The notes: generated by a model not told the origin, from the sequence alone. 64,000 bases of DNA from Promicromonospora sukumoe (GCF_014137995.1 NZ_JACGWV010000003.1:806001-870000); one strand, 5' to 3'; shown: positions 17,510 to 26,847, numbered from the stretch's first letter. Numbers and translations are program-made.

Positions 17510-18224
17510 GGTAGTCCGGGCCCCCGAACGACAGCCGCACCTGCTCGATCGCCGCGTCCGGGTCGGCCAGCACGAACGAGCTGACGTCCCACTCGGGCTG
17601 CTCGCTCACGAACCCGTCGGCGTCCGGGAGCGAGCACCGGTTGGAGTTGCCCAGCACGTCGGGCGACGCCTCCCCGTAGCGGGTGCCGTCGTCGGCCACG
17701 AGGGCGATCGAGCACAGCGACAGGTCTGTCTGGAGCTCGGCGGCGAAGTGCAGCTGCACCTCGTACGCGACCGAGCCCTCGGGGATCGGCACCGGGTCGC
17801 CGTACGACGGCGCCGGCAGCTCGTCCACCCGCTCGACGCCGGTCACCGTCGCGTCGAGCTCGCGCAGCACGGTGGTGTTGGCCCGCTCCGGCACGTCGAA
17901 GCCCATGTCGAGGTACTCGCTCGCCAGGTGCGCCGGCTCGCCCAGGCTGACCCGCTGGGACTCGTAGTGCACGCCCGCGGGCCACCAGAACGCCCAGACC
18001 CGGAACGACGACGCACCCGTCGCCACCACGATCGCGACCGGCAGCAGCACCAGCCAGACGGCGTTGCGCCGCCACCAGCCCCGCGGCCGCCCCGCCGTCG
18101 GGACGTCGGGCGGAACCGATCCCGGCAGCAGCCCCGGCTGCAGGCTCGGGGCGCCGCCCGGCGGCATACTCTGTGGCCCGCCCTGGGACGGTCCCGGCAC
18201 GGCCGGGGTCACCAGCGTCGTCAT
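17490..18224 (-). CDS. Membrane-anchored extracytoplasmic protein of unknown function
   Basis: This 244-residue protein has a Pro/Gly-rich cytoplasmic N terminus (about 1-48), one membrane span (about 54-77, VWLVLLPVAIVVATGASSF) and an external beta-rich domain with one Cys pair (CSIAL...RCSLP). The external part (TVTGVERVDELP... VAYEVQLHFAAE) loosely resembles the domains encoded by the two upstream genes. Its ATG overlaps the stop of the preceding gene by 4 bp, so the three are almost certainly one operon. No function can be assigned. Confidence 0.75.
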   Translation of the reverse strand: MTTLVTPAVPGPSQGGPQSMPPGGAPSLQPGLLPGSVPPDVPTAGRPRGWWRRNAVWLVLLPVAIVVATGASSFRVWAFWWPAGVHYESQRVSLGEPAHLASEYLDMGFDVPERANTTVLRELDATVTGVERVDELPAPSYGDPVPIPEGSVAYEVQLHFAAELQTDLSLCSIALVADDGTRYGEASPDVLGNSNRCSLPDADGFVSEQPEWDVSSFVLADPDAAIEQVRLSFGGPDYLTVELP

Positions 18225-18841
18225 CCCTCGTCACCCTCCGTGCTCGCCGTCGCATAGCCCGACGACTCCGGCGTCACCGTGTCGGTCGCCTCCCAGAGCG
18301 CGGTCGCGTCCTCGGCCGAGATGCCCAGGTCGACGACGCCGGCGGCGTCCCGCCGCTGCCCCGCGTGCTCCTCCGTCTGCCCGCCGCGCGCCAGGCGCAC
18401 GCTCGCGCCGGCCAGCGCGTCCTTCGGCACGTCGAAGCAGTACGTGACGCGCCACGCGTAGCCCGGCTGGGCGTTGGCCGACGTCGAGCAGCCGGCCTGG
18501 TCGGTGGGCCAGAACGTGCGGCCCTCGGCGTCGGTGATCTCCGCGCCCACGAAGGTCGTGGCGCCCTGCGTCGCGCGCCAGGTCGCGTCCACCACCACGA
18601 ACGTGCCGCCCGCCTGGGCGGCCTCCGAGAAGCTCTCCAGGGTGTCCGCCACCCGCACCTCGGTCACCGTGAGGTCGGCATAGGTCAGGTCGAGCGTCTC
18701 GCCCACCGTCCCCTCGACGACGAACGGCGTCTCCACGACGGCCTCCTGCGGCACGAGGGTGACGAGCGTGCAGCCCGCGACCACGCCCCCGACGACGAGG
18801 AGCGAGCCCTTCCAGGTGATCCGGCGGCGTCCGTGCCTCAC
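18221..18841 (-). CDS. Putative lipoprotein with DUF4352-like domain
   Basis: This 206-residue protein has a basic start, a hydrophobic segment and a lipobox VAGC with Cys24, so it is probably lipid-anchored outside the membrane. The mature part (LTVTEVRVADTL... GTFVVVDATWRA... AEITDAEGRTF) has the strand order of DUF4352-type immunoglobulin-like domains. The start is GTG (18839-18841), overlapping the previous stop as GTGA. Sandwiched between two anchored beta-rich proteins, it probably forms part of a surface complex; the role is unknown. Confidence 0.75.
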   Translation of the reverse strand: MRHGRRRITWKGSLLVVGGVVAGCTLVTLVPQEAVVETPFVVEGTVGETLDLTYADLTVTEVRVADTLESFSEAAQAGGTFVVVDATWRATQGATTFVGAEITDAEGRTFWPTDQAGCSTSANAQPGYAWRVTYCFDVPKDALAGASVRLARGGQTEEHAGQRRDAAGVVDLGISAEDATALWEATDTVTPESSGYATASTEGDEG

Positions 18842-19626
18842 TGCTGCCCCTGCCCGTCGCCGGTCCGGTCGGTGTTGTCCTTGAGCGGGAGGTCGCCCTG
18901 GAACGCGACCTCGCCGGGCAGCCAGTACCCGTTGTCCAGGGTCAGCCGGCTTTCGTCGATCCAGTCCAGCCCCACGACCTCGACCGGGATCTCGTCGCCC
19001 GTGAACTCGTCGCTCTGCTCCCAGATCAGCGCGACCTGATAGGTGACGCCCGGGTTGAAGATGCGGATGTTGCTCGCGTCGGCGACGTTCACGATGGTCG
19101 CGGAGGGCAGGTCGGGCTCCTCCTCGGCGTCCTCTTCCCCGGGCTCGGGGGAGGCGCTCGCGGACGGCTCGGCCTCGGGCTCCGCGCCGTCGTCGGCCCC
19201 GGAGTCCAGGTCCGTGTCCAGGCCCGCCAGCGGCTCCTGGGGCACGACGCCGACGCCCTTCGGCGCGGGGATCGCGCTGCCCAGCGTGCTGCTGTACTGG
19301 GGCTCGTCGCCGGTGTTCGTCACGTCCGCGACCACGGCGAGCATGTGGTTGCCCGGTGCGGGCGTGAGGTAGCCGAGGTCGCCGGTCTTCACCACGCGCA
19401 CGACGGTCACGTCGAACGGGCCCACCTCGATGGCGGTGCCCGCCACGACCGGGTCGGCCTGCGCCTCGACCTTGCTCCACGCCCCGAACGGGGTCACGGC
19501 CACGAGCGCGGCGGCGACGCCCGCGCCGACGCGCTGCATCGTCGACATGTCGTCGGCGACGGCGGAGACGACGCGGCGGCCCAGCCGGAACGCGATGTCG
19601 GGGCCGCCGGTGCGGGCATGCTTCAT
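18838..19626 (-). CDS. Membrane-anchored DUF4352-like protein
   Basis: First gene of the three-gene minus-strand operon. The 262-residue product has an N-terminal membrane anchor (about 33-50, VGAGVAAALVAVTPFGAW) after a basic cytoplasmic stretch. An extracytoplasmic beta-sandwich-like region follows (GPFDVTVVRVVKTGDL... NHMLAVVADVTNTGDEP), interrupted by an acidic Ser/Glu/Pro-rich linker (about 145-180). This layout resembles DUF4352 proteins. No enzyme motif is visible. The ATG at 19624-19626 is the first in frame with a hydrophobic segment at the expected place. Confidence 0.72.
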   Translation of the reverse strand: MKHARTGGPDIAFRLGRRVVSAVADDMSTMQRVGAGVAAALVAVTPFGAWSKVEAQADPVVAGTAIEVGPFDVTVVRVVKTGDLGYLTPAPGNHMLAVVADVTNTGDEPQYSSTLGSAIPAPKGVGVVPQEPLAGLDTDLDSGADDGAEPEAEPSASASPEPGEEDAEEEPDLPSATIVNVADASNIRIFNPGVTYQVALIWEQSDEFTGDEIPVEVVGLDWIDESRLTLDNGYWLPGEVAFQGDLPLKDNTDRTGDGQGQQ

Positions 19627-19700
19627 GGCGCACGATCGTAGCGGTGCATCACGGACCAACCGGGCGAAAGTCCACGACCGCGACAAGCCCGCGACGGCCA

Positions 19701-19768
19701 CCCTTTCGAGACCGGGGTTTCTTCGCTCTCAGCCTGCTGAAAGCGAAGAAACCCCGGTCTCGAAGGAG
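19701..19768. repeat. Palindromic repeat family A, copy 2
   Basis: The arms (19705-19727 and 19742-19764) are perfect over 23 bp, and the stem continues inward with one mismatch to a CCTG loop. The arm core GAGACCGGGGTTTCTTCGC differs from copy 1 at three positions, each matched by a complementary change in the other arm. It lies about 30 bp past the stop of the minus-strand protease gene and upstream of the DUF4352-like operon. Confidence 0.88.
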
Positions 19769-19796
19769 AGGTGCCGATCAGGTCCCGACGGCGACG

Positions 19797-22700
19797 TCAG
19801 CGCAGCCCGAACGCCCTCGTCAGCGTCTGTGCCACCCGGTTGCCCTCACCGTCCTCGACGACCGTCCGCAGGGTCGCGAACTGCGCGCCCCGCGGCGCCG
19901 ACAGCCGCGCCGACCAGGCGTCCGGCCCGCCCGGCTGCCGGTCCCGCGTGAGGTCGAGCCGCTTCCAGGTCGCCCCGTCGTCGTACGACACCTCGACCGT
20001 GGGCCTGCCGACCCGCGCCTCGATGCCGGGCAGGTGCGACGGCGTCACCGCGAGCCGGGTGGTGCGCGACGCGCGTCCCGCCAGGTCGGTGTCCACGGCG
20101 TAGTCGAGCTGGATCAGCGGCAGCGGCTCGACGGCGTCCGGCCCGCTCGCCTCCGACGTGAAGTCCCACTCGGTGTGCGTGTGCGTCGAGTACGGCCCCG
20201 CCCAGCCGGCACGGTCGTTGTCGGCCACCACGCGGTACGGCAGCCGCTCGGCGGCCAGCCCGCCGTTGACGGGCAGGAACTCGGCGTTGCCCCACAGCAG
20301 CTCGGTGTCGCCCTGGTAGAGCGTCGCCCGGTTGCGGACGTCGAAGTTGCCGCCGCCCGTGCTGCCCACGTGCCCGCTGCCGGAGTCGCCCCAGCCCGGC
20401 ACCGGCACGTACATCTGGTCCAGGTACCGGATCGGCTGGGAGCCCAGGCCCATGCGGGGGCGCAGGACCGGCCCGAACCACGTCACGTCGCTCGTCGTGC
20501 GCGCCCGGTACTCCAGCACGTCGACGTTCGCCTGCCCCATCTCGCCGGGCAGGTACGCGCTCTGCGTCCACGGCACGCCGGCCGCGACCCAGTCGGTCCG
20601 CTCGCCCTGCGCGGTCGCGACGAGCTGGTTGCCCGCCGTCCACCCGTGCCAGACGTCGAACCGCGCCTCCAGCGCCGGACCCTGCCGGTGGTGGCGGAAC
20701 GACATGTCGACCCGGGCCAGGTCACGCGTCGTCGAGGTCCACGTAGGCCGGGCCGGCACCGCGCCCGTCCAGTGGTGCACGACGTCGTAGGCGTACTCCG
20801 TCGTCGGCTCCGCCGAGACCGTGACCTCCGGCCGACGCCGGTCCAGCGACCGCAGCAGCTCCGCGCCCTGGCCGGACGTGAGTGTCGCGACCGTGAGCGG
20901 CGCGGGCTCGCCCGGGATCCACGGCGACTCGTCCCACGGCGCCAGCCGCCCGGCGCCGTCGTGCACCACGAGCAGCAGACGCGCCCCGGCGTCCGCCGCG
21001 GCCTGCGCCAGCGCGGCGATCTCCCGCGTGTCCCCGGCACGCACGACGACGGCGGTGTCCTTCAGGCCGTGCCCGCCCCCCTGCCGCGCCAGGTCGGACG
21101 CGCTCTCGACCTCGACCACCCGCAGCGTGCGCTTCCCCGCCGGCAGCGGCGTCGCGCCCCGCTTGACCCGCAGGTCGCCCAGACCGTCGAAGCCGCCCCG
21201 GCCCCCGAGCACCGTGAGCGCCGGCTGCTCCAGCCGGAACTGCGCCCCGAACTCGAACAGGCCCGCGGTGACCTTCTTGCCGGTGGGCAGCGCCCACAGG
21301 CTGTCGTACTCGCCCGCCGGGAACATGGAGCTCGCCGTGTACCCGCCGTTCGGGAACTGCCGGATCACGTCCAGGCGCATGGAGCCCGGGTCCGTGTCCT
21401 GCGGCACCTCGGCCCGCACCTGGACCGCCTTGCGGGCGTCCAGCACGATGTCGCGGTCCTGGCTCAGGTCCACGTCCACGAAGCTCAGCAGCGCCGTGCC
21501 GAGCGAGCCCGCCCCGTTGGCGCCCTCGACGTCGACCGTCAGCCAGCCGCTGTAGCTGCCCACCGGCATCCGCAGCACGGCCGTGCCGTTCTCGTCCAGG
21601 TCCGCCCCGGAGAAGATCTCGTCCGACGTCACCAGCAGCTTGCCCACCGCGGGGTGCCCGTCGTCACCCTTCACGGTGACGGTCAGCTCCTGACGCTGGC
21701 CCTCGCGGGTCGCGCCCGTCAGGGTCCGGGCCCGCACGGCCCCGGCGTCGTCCGTCGCGACGACCGTCGCGCTCAGGTCCGCCTCGGCGGGCAGCAGCGA
21801 GAGGTCCGCCGTGAGGTCCACCGACGCCGTGCCCTGCGCGGGCACCGTCACGGTCTCCGAGGACAGCGTGAGGAAGCCCGCCGGGACCGCGCCGTCGACC
21901 GCGAGGTGCAGGTCCACCGGGGCGTCGCCCAGGTTCGTGTACGTGACCGGCTTCGACACGGGCTCGTCCGTGCCGGAGTCGTATGTGTGGAAGCCGAACC
22001 CGGCGCTCGCGGTGCCCAGCACGGTCGCCTCCACGGCGGCCGCGGCGTCGAGGCGACCGCTGCCGGCCTCGTACGGGGTGTAGTCGGGGGTCGGCGCCGC
22101 CGTGCCGACGATCGCCTCCTTGATCTGCTCCGCCGTCCAGTCGGGGTGCGCCGCGGCGACCAGGGCGGCCGTGCCCGCGACGTGCGGGGTCGCCATCGAG
22201 GTGCCGCTCATCGTCGTGTACATCCCGGAGCCGCGCACGAGCTGCGACCGGGCCGCGAGCACGTCGACGCCCGGGGCGGTGACCTCGGGCTTGATCCCGC
22301 CGCCGAGCGCGGGCCCGGTGCTGGAGAAGTCGGCCAGCGTGTCGGTCGCGTCGACGGCGCCCACGGCCAGCGCGGAGTCCGCCAGGGCGGGGGTGCCGAT
22401 GGTGTGCGGGCCGCCGTTGCCGGCGGCGGTCACGAACAGTGCGCCGGTCTCGGCGGTGAGCTCGTCCAGGGCGGTCGCCATCGGGTCGTCGGCCCCGGCG
22501 GGGTCGCCGCCCAGGCTCATGCTGACGATGCGGGCGTCCTGGTCGCGGGCCGCCCACTCCATGCCGGCGATGATCCAGGACTCCATGCCCCGGCCGTTGC
22601 TGTCGAGCACGCGGCCGACGTGCAGCCGGGCGCCCGGCGCGACGCCGCGCTCCAGGCCCTCCGAGGCCGCGCCGGTGCCCGCGATCGTCGAGGCGACGTG

Positions 22701-23558
22701 GGTGCCGTGCCCCTGGTAGTCCTCGACGTAGTCCTCGGTCTCGACGAAGTTGGCCGCGTCCTCGACCTGGTCGGCCAGGTCGGGGTGCGTCGGGTCGATG
22801 CCCGTGTCGAGCACGGCGACGTCGACGCCCTCGCCGGTGTTGCCGCTGGCCCAGACGCCGGGCGCGCCGATCTGGGCGGTCGACTCGGCGAGGTCGGCCG
22901 TGACGGGTCCGTCGAGCCAGACCTTCTCGATGCCGCCGGCGAACGCGGGGGCGCCGCCTTCACGGCGGGCCCCGGCGGGGGAGCCGGTGTCGGTCAGGTC
23001 CGCCCAGAAGGTGGCGGCCCCGTCGCGGTCCTGCTCGACGGCGGCGCCGTCGACGCTGGGCAGCGCGCGGACGACGTCGGCGCCGTCGAGCGGCGTCGTG
23101 CCCCGCGACCGGGCCGCGGCCTCGGTGTAGCGGACGATGAGCGGCAGGGTGTCCGTGCTCGCGTCGTCGTAGCCGTTCGCGAGCAGGCTTGTGACGTCGA
23201 AGAGGCGGTCGTCGAGCGTGCCGGCCGTGACGTAGGGCAGCACGGCGTCGGGGTAGACGAAGGTGGCGCCGTCGCGCTCGGTGCGGTGGTAGGACGACGT
23301 CGTCCCGCCGGGGCCGGTGACGTTCGTGACGCTGGTGCCGTCCGCCGCCGTCGTGATGGTGACGGTGTCGCCGGTGATCAGGGTGACGCTGCGCGATCCC
23401 GCCGCCGATGGCGGGAGGGCGGCGGCGGTGCCGCCCGGCGGCACCGTGCCGCCGGGGTGCGCGGGCGCCGCGGCGGACGCCGTCGCGGACCCGACGGCCA
23501 GGGCCGCGGCCACACCGGCGGCGACGAACGCCCCGGCGCGGGTGGAGATGGTGAACAC
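19797..23558 (-). CDS. Secreted subtilisin-like serine protease (S8 family)
   Basis: This protein of about 1253 residues has a Sec signal peptide (AGAFVAAGVAAALAVGSATASA) and a propeptide-like region. The S8 catalytic domain has Asp in VAVLDTGIDPTHPDL (near 251), His in GHGTHVAS (near 284), the oxyanion Asn in TAAGNGG, and Ser in GTSMATPHVAG (near 452). About 780 further residues of beta-rich C-terminal domains follow, probably for substrate or wall binding. GTG 23556-23558 is preferred because GAAAGGGA lies 5 nt upstream. An ATG 30 bp earlier (23586-23588) has a badly spaced site. It stands alone and is likely monocistronic, ending near palindrome A2. Confidence 0.93.
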   Translation of the reverse strand: MFTISTRAGAFVAAGVAAALAVGSATASAAAPAHPGGTVPPGGTAAALPPSAAGSRSVTLITGDTVTITTAADGTSVTNVTGPGGTTSSYHRTERDGATFVYPDAVLPYVTAGTLDDRLFDVTSLLANGYDDASTDTLPLIVRYTEAAARSRGTTPLDGADVVRALPSVDGAAVEQDRDGAATFWADLTDTGSPAGARREGGAPAFAGGIEKVWLDGPVTADLAESTAQIGAPGVWASGNTGEGVDVAVLDTGIDPTHPDLADQVEDAANFVETEDYVEDYQGHGTHVASTIAGTGAASEGLERGVAPGARLHVGRVLDSNGRGMESWIIAGMEWAARDQDARIVSMSLGGDPAGADDPMATALDELTAETGALFVTAAGNGGPHTIGTPALADSALAVGAVDATDTLADFSSTGPALGGGIKPEVTAPGVDVLAARSQLVRGSGMYTTMSGTSMATPHVAGTAALVAAAHPDWTAEQIKEAIVGTAAPTPDYTPYEAGSGRLDAAAAVEATVLGTASAGFGFHTYDSGTDEPVSKPVTYTNLGDAPVDLHLAVDGAVPAGFLTLSSETVTVPAQGTASVDLTADLSLLPAEADLSATVVATDDAGAVRARTLTGATREGQRQELTVTVKGDDGHPAVGKLLVTSDEIFSGADLDENGTAVLRMPVGSYSGWLTVDVEGANGAGSLGTALLSFVDVDLSQDRDIVLDARKAVQVRAEVPQDTDPGSMRLDVIRQFPNGGYTASSMFPAGEYDSLWALPTGKKVTAGLFEFGAQFRLEQPALTVLGGRGGFDGLGDLRVKRGATPLPAGKRTLRVVEVESASDLARQGGGHGLKDTAVVVRAGDTREIAALAQAAADAGARLLLVVHDGAGRLAPWDESPWIPGEPAPLTVATLTSGQGAELLRSLDRRRPEVTVSAEPTTEYAYDVVHHWTGAVPARPTWTSTTRDLARVDMSFRHHRQGPALEARFDVWHGWTAGNQLVATAQGERTDWVAAGVPWTQSAYLPGEMGQANVDVLEYRARTTSDVTWFGPVLRPRMGLGSQPIRYLDQMYVPVPGWGDSGSGHVGSTGGGNFDVRNRATLYQGDTELLWGNAEFLPVNGGLAAERLPYRVVADNDRAGWAGPYSTHTHTEWDFTSEASGPDAVEPLPLIQLDYAVDTDLAGRASRTTRLAVTPSHLPGIEARVGRPTVEVSYDDGATWKRLDLTRDRQPGGPDAWSARLSAPRGAQFATLRTVVEDGEGNRVAQTLTRAFGLR

Positions 23559-23680
23559 AGGTGTCCCTTTCGAGAGTGGTGTGCCCATTTCCTAACCCTC
23601 GGACGCGGTGCGCTGGGTTTCCCCCGTGTAACGGCAACGCCATTTCCTGGCCTACTCCGGACAGGTGGCAGGCAACGGCC

Positions 23681-23713
23681 ACGCCCCGCACCCCGGGAGG
23701 GGGTACGGGGCGT
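23681..23713 (-). terminator. Hairpin downstream of the Clp-N gene
   Basis: ACGCCCCG-C-ACCC (23681-23693) pairs with GGGTACGGGGCGT (23701-23713), with one mismatch and a 7-nt loop. It begins 15 bp past the minus-strand stop at 23728. It is a G+C-rich stem without a clear U-tract, as is common for actinobacterial terminators. Confidence 0.55.
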
Positions 23714-23727
23714 GCCCGACGGCGCGG

Positions 23728-24270
23728 CTACGCCGCCCTGCTCGACCCCTCCGCGAGGTGCCGGACCCGGTCGACGTCCGCGCCGGCGTCGGACAGGAGG
23801 GTGCGGGCGGGGGACTCGCCCCGGGTGAGCCCGAGCAGGAGGTGCCCGCCGTGGATCTCCTTGGAGCCTAGGCGGATCGCCTCGCGCAGCGCGAGCTCCA
23901 GCGACTTCTTGGCGTCCGGGGTGAACGGGATGTGCTTGCGGCGTCCGCGCAGGGTGCGGCCCGCCCGGGCGAGCGCGCCCTCGCCGAACGTGGCCTCGGT
24001 GGCGCGGGTCACCTCGTCCAGGTCGATGCCGACGGCGGCCAGCGCGGCCGGGTCGAGCGCGTCGCCCGCCTCGATCCGGGCCCGGGCGCTCTCGACCAGG
24101 GCGGCGGTGTCCACCCCGCCGTCGGCGAGGGCGGTGCGGGCCGGGCCCGCGCACTCGGCGAGGGCGACGAGCAGGTGGCGGCTGTCGATCTGGTCGCTGT
24201 GCGCGTGCCGGGCGACCTGCTGGGCGTCGACGACGGCGGAGCGGGCGTCCTTCGTGAACCTCTCGAACAT
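23728..24270 (-). CDS. Clp N-terminal (ClpA/ClpC-type) repeat domain protein
   Basis: This 180-residue protein consists of the two Clp-N repeats only: MFERFTKDARSAVVDAQQVA... SRHLLVALAE, and a second with FTPDAKKSLELALREAIRLG... GGHLLLGLTRGESPARTLL. There is no AAA+ module, so it is not an unfoldase. Stand-alone Clp-N proteins probably bind ClpC-type substrates or adaptors. The ATG shares one base with the stop of the HTH gene (TGATG), so the two are translationally coupled. The pairing implies that the regulator controls this protein in response to a proteostasis signal; that is inference. Confidence 0.88.
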   Translation of the reverse strand: MFERFTKDARSAVVDAQQVARHAHSDQIDSRHLLVALAECAGPARTALADGGVDTAALVESARARIEAGDALDPAALAAVGIDLDEVTRATEATFGEGALARAGRTLRGRRKHIPFTPDAKKSLELALREAIRLGSKEIHGGHLLLGLTRGESPARTLLSDAGADVDRVRHLAEGSSRAA

Positions 24271-24479
24271 CAGATCCTCCTGTTGTGCTTCTTGTGCACC
24301 GCCTGCCGGCTGACGCCGAGCGCGTCGGCGATCTCCTGCCACGACCAGCCGAGGCGCCGCGCCCGCTCCACCTGGAGGGTCTCCAGGCGGTCGGCCAGCT
24401 CGCGCATGGCCTTCACGGCGCGCAGTCCCTCGGCGGGGTCGTCCCCGGCTGCGGATGCGGCGAGTGCTTGCTGGGTCAT
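24270..24479 (-). CDS. Small helix-turn-helix regulator (69 residues)
   Basis: The protein has a helical N-terminal part (EGLRAVKAMRELADRLETLQVERA) and a C-terminal HTH, WSWQEIADALGVSRQAVHKKH (about 45-65), ending in a basic tail. Such short proteins commonly precede Clp-N domain genes in actinobacteria. An in-frame TGA lies directly before the ATG (24477-24479), which fixes the start. There is no ribosome binding site, so the transcript may be leaderless. Palindrome 24481-24498 begins one base upstream of the ATG, so autoregulation is likely. Confidence 0.82.
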   Translation of the reverse strand: MTQQALAASAAGDDPAEGLRAVKAMRELADRLETLQVERARRLGWSWQEIADALGVSRQAVHKKHNRRI

Positions 24480-24480
24480 G

Positions 24481-24527
24481 TGTCAACCATGGTTGACAAT
24501 CCGGCATCTTGTCAACCCTGGTTGACA
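24481..24527 (-). promoter_or_regulatory. Twin TGTCAACC palindromes upstream of the HTH/Clp-N operon
   Basis: TGTCAACCATGGTTGACA (24481-24498) is an 18-bp perfect palindrome. TGTCAACCCTGGTTGACA (24510-24527) is the same with one central mismatch. The centres are 29 bp apart, close to three helical turns. The TTGACA halves could double as -35 elements. They lie immediately before the HTH start codon, so they are probably operators for that protein or for a stress regulator. Confidence 0.7.
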
Positions 24528-24644
24528 GAATTCGCCGTACCGTCGCCGAACGAGACGTGTGCCACACACCTGCGCCGAAGAGGCCCGGAATACCGCCGCT
24601 CTCGTTCGGAACCACGGGCGATCCAGGGCTACTCTGTACGGGGA

Positions 24645-24662
24645 TGTCTTGACGTCGAGACA
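24645..24662 (+). promoter_or_regulatory. TCTTGAYGTCGAGA motif upstream of sucC
   Basis: TGTCTTGACGTCGAGACA is a near-perfect 18-bp palindrome (one mismatch). It follows a TACTCT -10-like box (24630-24635) and precedes the sucC start by 68 bp, so a bound protein would block or tune early transcription. The same core, TCTTGATGTCGAGA, occurs 40 bp upstream of icd. The shared site suggests common control of TCA-cycle genes. Confidence 0.55.
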
Positions 24663-24730
24663 TCGCTTCAGCCGGGCTCCGGGCGACAACGACGTCCGAG
24701 GGCCGCATCCCGATGGAAGGACGCAGCAGG

Positions 24731-25900
24731 GTGGACCTGTTCGAATACCAGGCGCGCGACATCTTCGAGAAGCACGGCGTTCCCGTGCTGGGCGGGGTTG
24801 TCGCGACGACCCCCGAGGAGGCTCGCGAAGGCGCCGAGAAGCTGGGCGGCGGAACCGTCGTCGTGAAGGCCCAGGTCAAGACCGGTGGTCGCGGCAAGGC
24901 GGGCGGCGTCAAGCTGGCCCACTCGCCCGCGGAGGCGGCCGAGAAGGCCGGCGAGATCCTCGGCATGGACATCAAGGGCCACACGGTGCACCGCGTGATG
25001 ATCGCCCAGGGCGCCAAGATCGCCGAGGAGTTCTACTTCTCCGTGCTCCTGGACCGGTCCAACCGCAACTACCTCGCCATGTGCTCCGTCGAGGGCGGCA
25101 TGGAGATCGAGCAGCTCGCCGTCGAGCGGCCCGAGGCGCTCGCGCGCATCGCCGTCGACCCGGCCGTCGGCATCGACGAGGCCAAGGCCGCCGAGATCGT
25201 GGACGCCGCCGGCTTCGCCGAGGACATCAAGGGCAAGGTCGCCGAGGTCATCCAGGGCCTGTGGACCGTGTTCAAGGCCGAGGACGCCACGCTGGTCGAG
25301 GTGAACCCGCTGGTCAAGACCGAGGACGGCGAGATCGTCGCCCTCGACGGCAAGGTCACGCTCGACGAGAACGCCGGCTTCCGCCACGCGGACCACGCCG
25401 AGCTCGAGGACTCCGCCGCGGCCGACCCGCTGGAGGCGAAGGCCAAGGAGAACGACCTCAACTACGTGAAGCTCGACGGCGAGGTCGGCATCATCGGCAA
25501 CGGCGCGGGCCTGGTCATGTCCACCCTCGACGTCGTCGCCTACGCGGGCGAGAAGCACGGCGGCGTCAAGCCCGCCAACTTCCTCGACATCGGTGGCGGC
25601 GCCAACGCGCAGGTCATGGCCAACGGCCTCGACGTGATCCTGAACGACGCGCAGGTCAAGGCGGTCTTCGTGAACGTCTTCGGCGGCATCACCGCCTGCG
25701 ACGAGGTCGCCAACGGCATCGTGGGCGCGCTGGACATCCTTGGCGACGAGGCGTCCAAGCCGCTGGTCGTCCGCCTCGACGGCAACAACGTCGAGCTCGG
25801 CCGCCAGATCCTGAACGAGCGCAACCACCCGCTCGTCACCCTCGCCGACACCATGGACGGTGGCGCCGACCTTGCCGCCGCCAAGGCTGCCGCCGCCTGA
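24731..25900 (+). CDS. sucC: Succinyl-CoA synthetase beta subunit (ADP-forming)
   Basis: This 389-residue ATP-grasp subunit converts succinyl-CoA, phosphate and NDP to succinate, CoA and NTP with SucD in the TCA cycle. It opens [19 protein letters not shown], has the nucleotide-binding lysine region [32 protein letters not shown] (metal site) and the C-terminal CoA-ligase domain [15 protein letters not shown] and VFGGIT. The start is GTG 24731, where family length (about 389) and alignment begin. GAAGGA lies about 10 nt upstream. The ATG 18 bp earlier would include that site. It is 39 bp from sucD and co-transcribed with it. Confidence 0.97.
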   Translation: MDLFEYQARDIFEKHGVPVLGGVVATTPEEAREGAEKLGGGTVVVKAQVKTGGRGKAGGVKLAHSPAEAAEKAGEILGMDIKGHTVHRVMIAQGAKIAEEFYFSVLLDRSNRNYLAMCSVEGGMEIEQLAVERPEALARIAVDPAVGIDEAKAAEIVDAAGFAEDIKGKVAEVIQGLWTVFKAEDATLVEVNPLVKTEDGEIVALDGKVTLDENAGFRHADHAELEDSAAADPLEAKAKENDLNYVKLDGEVGIIGNGAGLVMSTLDVVAYAGEKHGGVKPANFLDIGGGANAQVMANGLDVILNDAQVKAVFVNVFGGITACDEVANGIVGALDILGDEASKPLVVRLDGNNVELGRQILNERNHPLVTLADTMDGGADLAAAKAAAA

Positions 25901-25939
25901 TCGCCCGCTGAAGACTTCGAAAGCAGAGACAAGAAGACA

Positions 25940-26836
25940 ATGTCGATCTACCTGAACCAGGACTCGAAGATCATCGTCCAGGGCATCACGGGTGGCATGG
26001 GTGCCAAGCACACCGCCCTGATGCTGGACTCCGGCGCGACGATCGTCGGCGGCGTGAACGCCCGCAAGGCCGGCACCACGGTGACCCACAAGGACGCCAC
26101 CGGCGCCGACGTGACCCTCCCCGTGTTCGGCACCGTCAAGGAGGCCATGGCCGAGACCGGCGCGGACGTCTCCGTCGTCTTCGTGCCGCCGGCCTTCACC
26201 AAGGACGCGGCCATCGAGGCCATCGACGCGGGCATCGGCCTGCTCGTGGTCATCACCGAGGGCGTGCCGGTGCAGGACACCGCCGAGGTGTGGGCGTACC
26301 TGCAGGGCAAGGAGACCCGGATGATCGGGCCGAACTGCCCCGGCATCATCACCCCGGGCGAGTCGCTCGCCGGCATCACCCCGCACACCATCACGGGCAA
26401 GGGCCCGATCGGTCTCGTGTCGAAGTCGGGCACGCTGACCTACCAGATGATGTACGAGCTGAAGGACTTCGGCTTCTCGACCGCCATCGGCATCGGCGGC
26501 GACCCGATCGTCGGCACCACGCACATCGACGCGCTCGAGGCCTTCGAGAACGACCCGGAGACCAAGGCGATCGTGATGATCGGCGAGATCGGCGGCGACG
26601 CCGAGGAGCGTGCCGCCGAGTACATCAAGGCGCACGTCACCAAGCCGGTCGTCGGCTACGTCGCGGGCTTCACCGCCCCCGAGGGCAAGACGATGGGCCA
26701 CGCCGGCGCGATCGTGTCCGGCTCGGCCGGTACCGCGGCCGCCAAGAAGGAGGCCCTCGAGGCCGTCGGCGTGAAGGTCGGCAAGACGCCGTCCGAGACC
26801 GCCGACCTCATGCGGGAGATCCTGCAGGGGCTCTGA
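25940..26836 (+). CDS. sucD: Succinyl-CoA synthetase alpha subunit
   Basis: This 298-residue partner of SucC has the CoA-binding loop [11 protein letters not shown] (15-25), [13 protein letters not shown], and the active-site phosphohistidine His254 in [10 protein letters not shown]. Length and motifs are those of a complete enzyme. The ATG has AGACAAGAAGAC upstream, a weak purine-rich site, consistent with coupling to sucC translation. A strong hairpin starts 12 bp after its stop, so the sucCD operon probably ends there. Confidence 0.98.
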   Translation: MSIYLNQDSKIIVQGITGGMGAKHTALMLDSGATIVGGVNARKAGTTVTHKDATGADVTLPVFGTVKEAMAETGADVSVVFVPPAFTKDAAIEAIDAGIGLLVVITEGVPVQDTAEVWAYLQGKETRMIGPNCPGIITPGESLAGITPHTITGKGPIGLVSKSGTLTYQMMYELKDFGFSTAIGIGGDPIVGTTHIDALEAFENDPETKAIVMIGEIGGDAEERAAEYIKAHVTKPVVGYVAGFTAPEGKTMGHAGAIVSGSAGTAAAKKEALEAVGVKVGKTPSETADLMREILQGL

Positions 26837-26847
26837 CCCTGATCGGC

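Noticed and set aside
19644..23828. 1394-codon open plus-strand frame opposite the subtilisin-like protease
   Set aside because: The minus-strand protease has a full catalytic triad and signal peptide; the opposite frame has no domain.
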